Below, in pieces: positions 42,665 to 51,784 of a stretch of 64,000 nt of DNA (its first letter is position 1; each line of letters begins with the position of its first letter). This stretch comes from an uncultured Acetobacteraceae bacterium (GTDB taxonomy: Bacteria > Pseudomonadota > Alphaproteobacteria > Acetobacterales > Acetobacteraceae). Location of the stretch: assembly GCA_903918315.1 (NCBI GenBank), contig CAIXEA010000091.1:1-64000 (forward strand), given 5' to 3'. A program made the position numbers and the translations under genes. The notes below the pieces were generated by a model. That model did not search any database. It was not told where the DNA came from and worked only from the letters and a program-made list of their open reading frames with translations.

Positions 42665-43524
42665 CAATGATGCCCCGTCGTGAGCTTGGCCGGCGCCTCC
42701 GGCGGCGCCACGCCACCCAGGCCATAATCGAAGATGCGCACGATTTCGAGCCGTTGCAGGAGTGCGAAGGGCTCCACCTCTGGCACCCCGCTGCCGCTGT
42801 GACGAACGGTGCCGATGGGTAGGTTGGCGGGGAATGCGTTGGCTTCGGCGCTGGTGACGATGCGTTCCCCTTCCTGCGGCAACACGCCCTCGGGCCAGTA
42901 GAGCAGGCGGGGGCGGGGACCATTGGTGCCCACCAGGATCGCCCGGGCCCGGGATGTTTCCATGATCACGGGGATGCGGCTGTTGAGATCGGTGATCAGC
43001 AGCACGCGCGCGGTGCGGGCGCCGACTTCGGTCACGCGGCCAATGAGGCCGCGTTCATCGAGGGCGATTTCACCCTTGTGGACACTGTGATTGGGGCCGA
43101 CCGCGAGGAGGGCGGCGCGGGCGTAAACACCCCCCGCATCGGCCACGACACGGGCGGTGACAAAGCTGGCGTTGGGGTCGGGGATCCAGTTCAGGCTGGC
43201 CTTCAGGCGGGCATTTTCGGCATCCAGTGCGAGCGCGATCGCCTGCCAACGGCGGAGGTACTCGTTTTCCTCCCGCAGGCGCGCATTCTCGGCTCGCATG
43301 CCCCAAAGGGCATCGACCTCATTGACCGCGGCATTGATCGCGCCGAGGGGACCGGCCAGCACCGCATAAATCGGTGCCAGCCCATCATTCAGCGCCATCC
43401 GCGCCCGCTCCGCCAGGAGGGTATCGGCCTTGCCCAGCAGCATCAGGCCGAAGGACGCGACAACGAGAACCGGCAGGGTGAGTTTCGACAGCGCCTGACG
43501 TGCGGGGATGGACAGCCGAATCAA
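42664..43524 (-). CDS. mreC: cell shape-determining protein MreC
   Basis: 286 residues. A membrane helix near 17-33 is followed by a coiled coil (NAAVNEVDALWGMRAENARLREENEYLRRW split over about 62-95) and the beta-rich periplasmic domain (VVADAGGVYARAALLAVGPNHSVHKGEIAL; GLIGRVTEVGARTARVLLITD). MreC forms filaments that activate PBP2-RodA. It lies 48 bases behind mreB in the shape operon. Confidence 0.94.
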   Translation of the reverse strand: MIRLSIPARQALSKLTLPVLVVASFGLMLLGKADTLLAERARMALNDGLAPIYAVLAGPLGAINAAVNEVDALWGMRAENARLREENEYLRRWQAIALALDAENARLKASLNWIPDPNASFVTARVVADAGGVYARAALLAVGPNHSVHKGEIALDERGLIGRVTEVGARTARVLLITDLNSRIPVIMETSRARAILVGTNGPRPRLLYWPEGVLPQEGERIVTSAEANAFPANLPIGTVRHSGSGVPEVEPFALLQRLEIVRIFDYGLGGVAPPEAPAKLTTGHH

Positions 43525-43572
43525 CGCCTACTCCCCCAGTCATGGTTCCACCGGCAGGCCGGTGGAACGCGG

Positions 43573-44733
<1,161 letters not shown>

Positions 44734-44848
44734 TCACAAGGGGGATGCCTTGTCGCGCTTCGTGGACAGCCTGTAGTCGGGTTGCTAGAAGGCGCGTTCC
44801 CGGCGCCGCCATACCGGTAAAACGCCCCAACCCAGTGGCCCCCGCATC

Positions 44849-45781
44849 ATGAAGATTGTCGCTTGCAACTCAAACCCGCCCCTCGCCAAGGCGGTCGCGG
44901 AAACATTGGGCATTGGCCTGACCAAGGCTTCGATCCGGCGCTTCGCGGATATGGAAGTGTTTGTCGAAATTCAGGAGAATGTGCGGGGGGAGGACGTGTT
45001 CGTCCTCCAATCGACCTCCTTCCCGGCCAATGACAACCTGATGGAGCTGCTGATCACGCTGGACGCGCTGCGGCGGTCGTCGGCGCGGCGCATCACGGCG
45101 GTCATCCCCTATTTCGGCTATGCCCGCCAGGATCGCAAATCTGCCCCGCGTACGCCGATCAGTGCCAAGCTGGTGGCGAATTTGATCACCACGGCAGGGG
45201 CGAACCGGGTGCTGACCATGGACCTGCATGCGGGCCAGATTCAGGGGTTTTTCGACATTCCCGTCGATAACCTGTTCGCGGCCCCGCTTTTCAGCCGCGA
45301 CATTCAGGAGATGTATCCAGATCGCGACCTCATGATCGTTTCCCCCGATGTGGGCGGTGTGGTGCGGGCGCGCGCGATCGCGACGCGGCTGAACTGCGAT
45401 CTGGCGATCATCGACAAGCGGCGGGAACGCGCCGGGCATTCGGAGGTGATGAACGTCATCGGCGATGTGTCCGGACGCGATTGCATCCTGGTCGATGATC
45501 TCGTGGATTCCGGCGGGACCCATTGCAACGCCGCCGAAGCCTTGATCAAACGCGGTGCCCGGTCGGCGTCCGCCTATGTCACCCATGGTGTGTTGTCTGG
45601 TGGCGCGGTGGCGCGCATCGCAACCTCACCGATTGAGACGATGACGATCACGGATTCGATCATGGCGACGGAGGCGGTCGCGCAGTCCGGCAATATCCGC
45701 CAATTGCCGATCGCGTCGTTGCTGGCGGAGGCGATCAAGCGGATCGCGGAAGAAAGTTCGGTCAGCTCGCTCTTCGATTGA
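44849..45781 (+). CDS. prs: ribose-phosphate pyrophosphokinase
   Basis: 310 residues, class I PRPP synthetase. It makes PRPP from ribose 5-phosphate and ATP for nucleotide, histidine and tryptophan synthesis (PRPP also feeds TrpD in this window). Signature [19 protein letters not shown] at about 127-145, flexible loop FGYARQDRK, and the PRPP-binding loop [14 protein letters not shown] at about 210-224 are intact. It is monocistronic and converges with mntR. Confidence 0.96.
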   Translation: MKIVACNSNPPLAKAVAETLGIGLTKASIRRFADMEVFVEIQENVRGEDVFVLQSTSFPANDNLMELLITLDALRRSSARRITAVIPYFGYARQDRKSAPRTPISAKLVANLITTAGANRVLTMDLHAGQIQGFFDIPVDNLFAAPLFSRDIQEMYPDRDLMIVSPDVGGVVRARAIATRLNCDLAIIDKRRERAGHSEVMNVIGDVSGRDCILVDDLVDSGGTHCNAAEALIKRGARSASAYVTHGVLSGGAVARIATSPIETMTITDSIMATEAVAQSGNIRQLPIASLLAEAIKRIAEESSVSSLFD

Positions 45782-45788
45782 TCCGCGA

Positions 45789-46280
45789 TCAGGCGCGTGC
45801 CTGGCGTTCCAAAAACGCGCCAAACGCGGCTAGCGTGGCGTCGGACACGTGATGCTCGATCCCCTCGGCATCCTGTTCGGCCGCTTCGGACGGCACGCCG
45901 ACGGCCAGCAGCAGGTCAACGACGACGCGATGGCGCAGTCGAACCCGCTCGGCCAGCCGTTCCCCGTTCTCTGTCAGAAAGACCCCGCGATAAGGCTTGG
46001 CGATGGCCAAACCTTCCCGCTTGAGGCGGCCGATCGTCTTGATCGCGGTGGGGTGAGAGACACCGAGACGGCGGGCGATATCGGTGGGGCGCGCCTCCCC
46101 GCCGGAGCGGAGCAGATCGTCGATCAATTCCACATAATCTTCCATCAGCGCGCCTGACTGCGCGGTCCGCGCCTTGCCGAACCGGCTGGCCTGAGTCGGT
46201 TCGGCCGGTAATTCGGTCCTGTGCGGCTCTGTCTGCACAACCGAGGAAGCGATGGGGGAGGCAGGCATGGAGGTGGTCAC
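45789..46280 (-). CDS. mntR: manganese-responsive regulator MntR (DtxR family)
   Basis: 163 residues. A 45-residue N-terminal extension precedes a winged helix (MEDYVELIDDLLRSGGEARPTDIARR; SHPTAIKTIGRLKREGL) and the DtxR dimerisation domain. Metal-site residues are visible: Asp and Glu in MEDYVEL, His in LRHRVV and the cluster EQDAEGIEHH. The N-terminal tail resembles that of the enterobacterial MntR. The gene is three bases after mntH, so regulator and transporter are one operon, and a candidate operator precedes mntH. It lacks the SH3-like third domain of DtxR/IdeR, consistent with Mn rather than Fe. Confidence 0.9.
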   Translation of the reverse strand: MTTSMPASPIASSVVQTEPHRTELPAEPTQASRFGKARTAQSGALMEDYVELIDDLLRSGGEARPTDIARRLGVSHPTAIKTIGRLKREGLAIAKPYRGVFLTENGERLAERVRLRHRVVVDLLLAVGVPSEAAEQDAEGIEHHVSDATLAAFGAFLERQARA

Positions 46281-46283
46281 CGG

Positions 46284-47636
46284 TCAGTCGCCGAACAGCA
46301 AACTGAGCGGCACGTCGAAACTCTGCAACAGAAGAATCAAATTCAAGGTTAGGACTACCGCGGTCGCCCCCCAGGCAAGGGCACAGGTCAGGCGGGTATT
46401 AACGAATGCGCCCATCACATCCGGGCGCCCCGTCAGATAGAGCAAGGCGATCATCGGAACAGGCAGCACCAGACTGAGAATCACCTGGCTCATGACCAGC
46501 GCCTCGGTCACGTCCGCGCCCCAAAGCGCCAGGCCCAGCGCGGGGAGCATCGTTATCACCCGGCGCGCCCAGACGGGCAGCTGCACATGCAGGAAATCCC
46601 GCATGATCGTTTGGCCTGCAATCGTGCCGACCACGGAACTGGAGATGCCGGACGCCAGTAAGGCGGCCATGAAAGCGCCGGCGGCGCCCGCACCCATCAG
46701 CGGCAGCAAGGTGCGATAGGCTGTCTCGATCTCGCCAATTTGCGGATTTCCTGCGTGGAACATGGATGCGGCCATGGTCAGCATGGCCATGTTGACCAGA
46801 CCCGCCACGCCCAAGGCGAGCATGACCTCCCGATTGGACCAACGAAGCACCAGGCGGCGGTCCGCGTTGGTTTTGACCGGGATGCGATTTGGCATCAGCG
46901 CGGAATGCAAATAGATCGCATGCGGCATGACCGTCGCGCCGACGATACCGACGGCGAGTGTGACGCTGTTCGCGCCGTCGAGCTTTGGGACCACCGCATG
47001 CCAGCCAACCGCGGCCCAGTCCGGAGGGGCGATCAGCAACTCGATCAAATAGGCCAGGCCGATGACGCTCACGAAACTGGCGATGACGATTTCAAGTGGG
47101 CGGAAGCCGCGGCTTTCCAGGTTGAGCAAGATCCATGTGATGCCGAAGGCCAAAAGCAGCGACGGCACCAGGGGCATGCCGATGAGCATGCTGAGGCCGA
47201 TCGCGGCGCCCATCAGTTCCGCCAGGTCCGTCGCGATTGCCGCTGCCTCACTTGCGACCCACATGGCCAGCACCACCGGGCGTGGGAAATGCGTACGGCA
47301 CAGTGCGGCCAGGCTTTGGCCGGTGACGATGCCGATGCGCGCGGACATCGATTGGAACAGCATCGCTATGGCGTTGGCGAGTACCACGACCCAGAGCAGA
47401 AGATAACCATGCTTGGCACCAGCCTGGATGTTGGTCGCGAAATTGCCAGGATCCATATAAGCGATCGAGGCGATCACCGCCGGTCCCGCGAAGGGCAGGA
47501 AGGCCCGAACCCCGCGGCGCCGCCCTGCCAGGGCTTCCTGCCCGGCGATGACGGCCCGGCTTGTCATGGTTGCGCGGCGTGAGGCGGTGAGGCTCATGGG
47601 CGGGTCTGGTGTTGCAGGGGGCAATATATCTGCCAT
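46284..47636 (-). CDS. mntH: Nramp-family manganese transporter MntH
   Basis: 450 residues, eleven membrane helices. The metal-site motif DPGN at 62-65 (IAYMDPGNFATN) and the TM6 motif VMPHAIYLHSAL are both present, which mark a proton-coupled Mn(II)/Fe(II) importer. Coupling to mntR supports manganese. The N-terminal 40 residues before the first helix are longer than usual, and the ATG at 47636 is only 12 bases from the operator-like palindrome, so translation may begin at a later Met (47597 or 47567). Confidence 0.92.
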   Translation of the reverse strand: MADILPPATPDPPMSLTASRRATMTSRAVIAGQEALAGRRRGVRAFLPFAGPAVIASIAYMDPGNFATNIQAGAKHGYLLLWVVVLANAIAMLFQSMSARIGIVTGQSLAALCRTHFPRPVVLAMWVASEAAAIATDLAELMGAAIGLSMLIGMPLVPSLLLAFGITWILLNLESRGFRPLEIVIASFVSVIGLAYLIELLIAPPDWAAVGWHAVVPKLDGANSVTLAVGIVGATVMPHAIYLHSALMPNRIPVKTNADRRLVLRWSNREVMLALGVAGLVNMAMLTMAASMFHAGNPQIGEIETAYRTLLPLMGAGAAGAFMAALLASGISSSVVGTIAGQTIMRDFLHVQLPVWARRVITMLPALGLALWGADVTEALVMSQVILSLVLPVPMIALLYLTGRPDVMGAFVNTRLTCALAWGATAVVLTLNLILLLQSFDVPLSLLFGD

Positions 47637-47648
47637 CGATTACATGAT

Positions 47649-47662
47649 GTAGCATAGGCTAC
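47649..47662 (-). promoter_or_regulatory. candidate MntR operator before mntH
   Basis: GTAGC-ATAG-GCTAC is a perfect inverted repeat ending 13 bases before the mntH ATG. Its core TAGCATAGGCTA differs by one base from the core TAGCAAAGGCTA of the known E. coli MntR box upstream of mntH (recalled). Together with the mntH-mntR operon this supports manganese-dependent autoregulation. Confidence 0.7.
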
Positions 47663-47758
47663 GGCTCAACACCAGAGTTCTCCGATCACGGTCTTGTCTC
47701 AGGGCGGCATACAATCCAAATCAGCGTAAGGTCCGATTGCGGCAGGAGCGCCCGAACC

Positions 47759-48157
47759 ATGCGATATGCGCCATTTTTACCACTGATCCTGGCCAGTCTG
47801 GCCACCGGGCCTGTTTGGGGGCAACCCGCGCCACGCCAGTCATTCGTTGAGACGCCGCATTCGACAGTGGTGCCGCCACTGCCCGCGCCACCACTCGATG
47901 ACGACGCATCGCCGGTGCAGTTCCTGCGCGCCGCCGAACAGGCTTTGGCGGCTGGGCGGGTCGGAGAGGCGCGTGCCGCCATGGAGATGGCGCAGACCCG
48001 TATGCTGGATCGCGAGGTGCCGCTCTGGCAGACGGATACGCCGAGCGATCAGCAGGCGGTCAGGCTGATTTCGCAGGGATTGCGAGCCCTGAATGACGGG
48101 GACCGCGCGAGCGGCCTTCGCATGATCCAGGCCGCCATTATTGAAATCAGTCGATGA
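47759..48157 (+). CDS. small secreted protein of unknown function
   Basis: 132 residues with a signal peptide (MRYAPFLPLILASLATGPVWG, cleavage near 21-22), a proline-rich segment (VVPPLPAPPLDDD) and a helical domain (VQFLRAAEQALAAGRVGEARAAMEMA; DQQAVRLISQGLRALNDGD) that looks like tetratricopeptide-like helical hairpins. No family is recognised. It is followed at once by the Tyr-Pro-rich protein gene on the same strand, so the two may be co-expressed. Confidence 0.7.
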   Translation: MRYAPFLPLILASLATGPVWGQPAPRQSFVETPHSTVVPPLPAPPLDDDASPVQFLRAAEQALAAGRVGEARAAMEMAQTRMLDREVPLWQTDTPSDQQAVRLISQGLRALNDGDRASGLRMIQAAIIEISR

Positions 48158-48198
48158 CCGCCATAATTGGGTTACATGTGGCCGTTAGGATGTTGCCC

Positions 48199-48597
48199 AT
48201 GACCGAAAACCGTTCATTCTCTATTCGCCGCCTTTTTGCCCTGACGGCGCGTCGCGCGATGGCATTGGGCATCATTGCCGTCATGACCTTAGGCGTCATG
48301 TTGGCTGCCGCCCCGGCGCAGGCGCGGGTGTTTGTCGGCGTCGGCGTGCCGCTGCCGTATTTTGGTCCCCCAGCGTATTATTACCCACCGCCGCCTGTCT
48401 ACTACGCGCCGCCGCCGCCGGTGTATTACGCGCCCCCGCCACCGGTCACCTATGCGCCGCCGGGTCCGAGTGCGACCTATGGGCAGTCGTGCAATGCCGG
48501 GTCCTATGTCTGCCCGATGGAGCGGCCCGCCCCCTCCGGCGCGTCCTGTTTTTGCCGCGGTAATTACGGTGAACGGGTCAACGGCTACACGCAGTAG
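48199..48597 (+). CDS. secreted Tyr/Pro repeat protein with a cysteine-rich tail
   Basis: 132 residues from ATG 48199, which has AGGA at a good distance; the frame is open from 48154. An N-terminal signal helix (ALGIIAVMTLGVMLAAAPAQA) is followed by an extended region with three near-perfect PPPPVYYAP units and a C-terminal segment with four cysteines (SCNAGSYVCPM ... SCFCRGNYG). It could form an extended stalk in the periplasm or outer membrane, with two disulfides in the tail. No homologue with known function is recalled. Confidence 0.65.
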   Translation: MTENRSFSIRRLFALTARRAMALGIIAVMTLGVMLAAAPAQARVFVGVGVPLPYFGPPAYYYPPPPVYYAPPPPVYYAPPPPVTYAPPGPSATYGQSCNAGSYVCPMERPAPSGASCFCRGNYGERVNGYTQ

Positions 48598-48611
48598 TGC
48601 AGCCGGTTGCG

Positions 48612-49685
48612 CTATCCCTCGACCGTAGTGCGCAGGACATCCAGCGCCACCAGCGCGCCATCCTTTTCAAAGTGCCAGAACGTCCAACCATTGCAGGATG
48701 GTGCGTTCTGGAGGGTCGCACCCACCTTGTGGATCGAGCCTCTTATGTCGCCCGATACCAGCGAGCCATCCGCGGACACCACCGCGCTGACCCGGCGCTG
48801 GCGGTCGACCAGGGTGGTGCCGGCGCTGATCAGGCCGCGCTCGACCAGGCTGCCGAAGGGAATCCGGGGCAGGTCGCGCTTGGTTGGTGTACTGATGCCC
48901 GCGCCATCACCCGGTTTGGTTTGGCGTACCCGGCCGATGGCGGCCTCCGCATAGGCAGGATGGCGCTCAATGCCAATGAAATGCCGGTGCAGCCGCTTGG
49001 CGACGCTCGCGGTGGTGCCCGTGCCCAGGAAGGGGTCCAGCACAATGTCGCCGGGCGAGGTACTCGCCAGAATCACGCGATGGAGCAGCGATTCGGGCTT
49101 CTGGGTCGGATGCAGTTTCAGCCCATGCTGGTTGCGGATCCGCTCCTGCCCGGTGCAGAGCGGCATGTACCAGTCGCTGCGCATCTGCACGTCGTCGTTG
49201 AGCGATTTCATCGCCTGGTAGTTGAACTTGTAGCGGGAGTCGCGATCGCGGGCCGCCCAGATCAGCGTCTCATGGGCGTTGGTGAAGCGCCGACCGCGGA
49301 AATTGGGCATGGGGTTGGCCTTGCGCCAGACCACATCATTCAGGATCCAGAAACCCATGTCCTGCATCATCGCGCCGATGCGGAAGATGTTGTGATAGGC
49401 ACCGATGACCCAGATGGTGCCATCTTTGCGCAGCAACCGGCGGCACTCTGTCAGCCAGGCCCGAGTGAAGGCGTCATAGGCGGCGAAATCGGTGAAGCGA
49501 TCCCACTCCTCATCCACGCCATCGACCAGGCTGTCATCCGGTCGGCGCAATTCCCCCCGAAGCTGCAAGTTATATGGCGGATCGGCGAACACGCAGTGGA
49601 CCGACGCAGGCGGCAGCATGCCCATCAATTGCACGCAGTCGCCCAGCAGGACCTGATCCAGCGGCAGTTCTCTGACAATTTCCAA
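48612..49685 (-). CDS. ccrM: cell-cycle DNA adenine methyltransferase CcrM (GANTC)
   Basis: 357 residues from TTG 49685, matching the length of Caulobacter CcrM. Beta-class order: catalytic DPPY at 35-38 (ADPPYNLQL), then target-recognition region (IWVIGSYHN-like AYHNIFRIG; NPMPNFRGRRFTNAHETLIW; MRSDWYMPLCTG), then the SAM motif DPFLGTGTT. The C-terminal CcrM domain (GSIHKVGA, APSCNGWTFWHF) needed for GANTC recognition is present. An AGGAAA element sits seven bases before TTG 49685; another TTG at 49751 would overlap rnhB. It methylates the adenine of GANTC and couples gene expression to replication in alphaproteobacteria. Confidence 0.94.
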   Translation of the reverse strand: MEIVRELPLDQVLLGDCVQLMGMLPPASVHCVFADPPYNLQLRGELRRPDDSLVDGVDEEWDRFTDFAAYDAFTRAWLTECRRLLRKDGTIWVIGAYHNIFRIGAMMQDMGFWILNDVVWRKANPMPNFRGRRFTNAHETLIWAARDRDSRYKFNYQAMKSLNDDVQMRSDWYMPLCTGQERIRNQHGLKLHPTQKPESLLHRVILASTSPGDIVLDPFLGTGTTASVAKRLHRHFIGIERHPAYAEAAIGRVRQTKPGDGAGISTPTKRDLPRIPFGSLVERGLISAGTTLVDRQRRVSAVVSADGSLVSGDIRGSIHKVGATLQNAPSCNGWTFWHFEKDGALVALDVLRTTVEG

Positions 49686-49710
49686 AGCGGTTTCCTGAGG
49701 CGATAGGGAC

Positions 49711-49826
49711 GAGTCGCGCCTAACCTGACGAAGCCGCCGAAGTCGCGTCAATCGCCATTTGACTCACGAGTCGTGATTTTTTCACGGGTCCGAAATCCGG
49801 CCTGTGATGCCGAGTCGCACCGAGTC
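49711..49826 (-). promoter_or_regulatory. cluster of five GANTC sites over the ccrM leader
   Basis: GANTC occurs at 49711-49715, 49761-49765, 49768-49772, 49812-49816 and 49822-49826, from 26 to 141 bases upstream of the preferred ccrM start, mostly inside the 3' end of rnhB. Random expectation for 116 bases is about 0.5. In Caulobacter the ccrM promoter region contains GANTC sites through which methylation limits expression, so an internal, methylation-sensitive ccrM promoter is suspected here. Confidence 0.55.
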
Positions 49827-50370
49827 GTTCCAAAGCCGCGCAATGGGCCGCCGTTGGGTAGCCGGCGTTGCCGGACCAGCCATAGCCGGGATGCCGTTGA
49901 TCCAGCCGAACCATGGCGCGATCACGGATCACCTTGGCGATGATCGAGGCGGCCGCGATCGACAGGCTCCTACCATCGCCGCCGATGACGCATTGGACCG
50001 GGCAGGGCAGGGCGGGTGGCCGGTTCCCATCGATCAACGCCAGCACCGGCAGGTTCGGCAACCGCAGCACCGCCCGGCGCATGGCCAGGAGCGATGCACC
50101 CAGAATGTTCAGGGCGGTGATCTCGCGCACCGACGCGGCACCGACACCGATCTCCACCCGATCCGACGTCAGTAGCATGGCATAGGCCGTTTCCCGCGCC
50201 TTCGCGGACAGTTTTTTGGAGTCATCCAGCAGCGCCGCCAATGTGTCCGGCACGCCCGAGGGGAACACGACAGCGGCCGCCACCACGGGGCCTGCCAGCG
50301 GGCCGCGTCCGACTTCGTCGACGCCGGCCACGCGGCCGCCGCGCTGCTGTTCCAGGAGAAAATCAGGCAT
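49720..50370 (-). CDS. rnhB: ribonuclease HII
   Basis: 216 residues. The four metal-binding acids of the family are visible: Asp18 and Glu19 in [13 protein letters not shown], an Asp in ALIDGNRPP, and an Asp in AKVIRDRAM. It cuts RNA in RNA-DNA hybrids, including single misincorporated ribonucleotides. ccrM follows 34 bases after its stop, an order conserved in many alphaproteobacteria (recalled). It is divergent from the acyl-CoA dehydrogenase-like gene, with 197 bases of promoter region between. Confidence 0.95.
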   Translation of the reverse strand: MPDFLLEQQRGGRVAGVDEVGRGPLAGPVVAAAVVFPSGVPDTLAALLDDSKKLSAKARETAYAMLLTSDRVEIGVGAASVREITALNILGASLLAMRRAVLRLPNLPVLALIDGNRPPALPCPVQCVIGGDGRSLSIAAASIIAKVIRDRAMVRLDQRHPGYGWSGNAGYPTAAHCAALERLGATRHHRPDFGPVKKSRLVSQMAIDATSAASSG

Positions 50371-50567
50371 CGGTTCTCTCTAGCATCCGGGGCCGGCCGC
50401 GACCAGAATGGGTCATGCCGCGTCCATGTGGCCTGAAAATCCGTGATAGAACGGTGGATTATTTGGTTACTTTCAATACTATTCCTTCAGGGGCGGGTTG
50501 GATCGGTTGACGTGCGGGCGGACAGGCGCAGAATGACCACCTGGAACGTATAACCGAGGACACTGCC

Positions 50568-51752
50568 ATGGACGCTCAGGTCCAGCCGATGCTGACAGCT
50601 TCCGCCCTCGAACGGGCGCGCGCCATCCAACCCATCCTCGACGCTGCCGGCCCGGAGATGGACCGCCGCCATGAAGCCACGCCAGAGGTGGTGGAGGCCC
50701 TGTTCGATCAGGACCTGATGCGCTTGCTGCTCCCCAAGAGTCTGGGAGGGCAGGAGATCCATTTGGTCGATTTCTGCAAGACCACCGAAGCGGTCGCCTG
50801 GGCCGACGCCAGCATTGGCTGGTTCGTGAATCAGTCTAATGTTTGCGTGGCAACCTCCGCAGCCGCGATGCCCCATGACGCCGCCGCCGCCATCTTCGAT
50901 GGCCCCCGCACGGGCCTGGCCTGGGGCGCCAAATACGGCGGTAGCCGTGCTATCCGGGTGGAAGGCGGTTATCGCCTGACCGGCACTTGGAGCTATGGCA
51001 GTGGCATGCGCCACACCACCTGGATCGGTGCCCATAGCCTCGTGCAGAATCCCGATGGCACGCCGCATATCCGCTACGGCAAACAGGACGACCGGTCGTT
51101 CCTGTTTCTGAAGGAGAAGGCCAAGGTCGTTGACGATTGGGCGGTGCTCGGTCTGCGCGGCACCGGCAGTGATACCTACTCCGTCGATGACCTGTTCATT
51201 CCCGACGCGCATGCCCCAGCCCGCGACGCGCTTGAAGAGCGGCGGGAGAAGGGGCCGCTCTATGTCATTATTTCCAACCTTCTTTATGCCACCGGTTTCT
51301 GCGGTGTGACGTTGGGCCTGGCCCGGCGGATGCTGGAAACCTACACCGACCTCGCCCGCGGCAAGCACAGCCGCGCCGCGATCAATCCCATGGCCCGCAA
51401 CAACGCTGTACAGCTCGAAATCGGCACCCTGGAAGCCCGCCTGTCAGCGGCGCGGGCCTTTGTTCATGAAGCCGCCGCCGCAGCTTATGATGCCGCTGCC
51501 GCTGGCACGCTCGGTCTGGATTTGCGGATGCGGCTGCGTCTGGCAACCACGCATGCGATGCGGGAGGCCACTGAAGTATCGATTGCCTGCTATCGCGGCG
51601 CCGGCACCACCGCTATTCTGAACGGCGCCCCCTTCGAGCGCCGGTTCCGTGATGCCATGAGTGCCAGCCAGCATCTGCAAGGCATGACCGCGCACATCGA
51701 AATGGTCGGTCGCCATATCATCGGGACCGAGAACCTAGTGCAGTGGGTGTAG
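50568..51752 (+). CDS. acyl-CoA dehydrogenase-fold flavoenzyme (HsaA/group D monooxygenase-like)
   Basis: 394 residues with the N-terminal helical, middle beta and C-terminal helical domains of acyl-CoA dehydrogenases. TEAVAWADASIGWFVNQ, GGYRLTGTWSYGSGMRHTTW and DWAVLGLRGTGSDTYSVDDLFIP fit the subgroup with an Acyl-CoA_dh_2 C-terminus, which includes FMN/FAD-dependent hydroxylases such as HsaA and HpaB-like group D monooxygenases. The usual catalytic Glu of true acyl-CoA dehydrogenases is not evident. GAGGACA precedes the ATG. It converges with the MFS gene of the neighbouring cluster. A flavin reductase partner is not nearby. Confidence 0.82.
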   Translation: MDAQVQPMLTASALERARAIQPILDAAGPEMDRRHEATPEVVEALFDQDLMRLLLPKSLGGQEIHLVDFCKTTEAVAWADASIGWFVNQSNVCVATSAAAMPHDAAAAIFDGPRTGLAWGAKYGGSRAIRVEGGYRLTGTWSYGSGMRHTTWIGAHSLVQNPDGTPHIRYGKQDDRSFLFLKEKAKVVDDWAVLGLRGTGSDTYSVDDLFIPDAHAPARDALEERREKGPLYVIISNLLYATGFCGVTLGLARRMLETYTDLARGKHSRAAINPMARNNAVQLEIGTLEARLSAARAFVHEAAAAAYDAAAAGTLGLDLRMRLRLATTHAMREATEVSIACYRGAGTTAILNGAPFERRFRDAMSASQHLQGMTAHIEMVGRHIIGTENLVQWV

Positions 51753-51784
51753 CAAGCCCGGGTCGTAAGCAATGGTGAGGGGCA

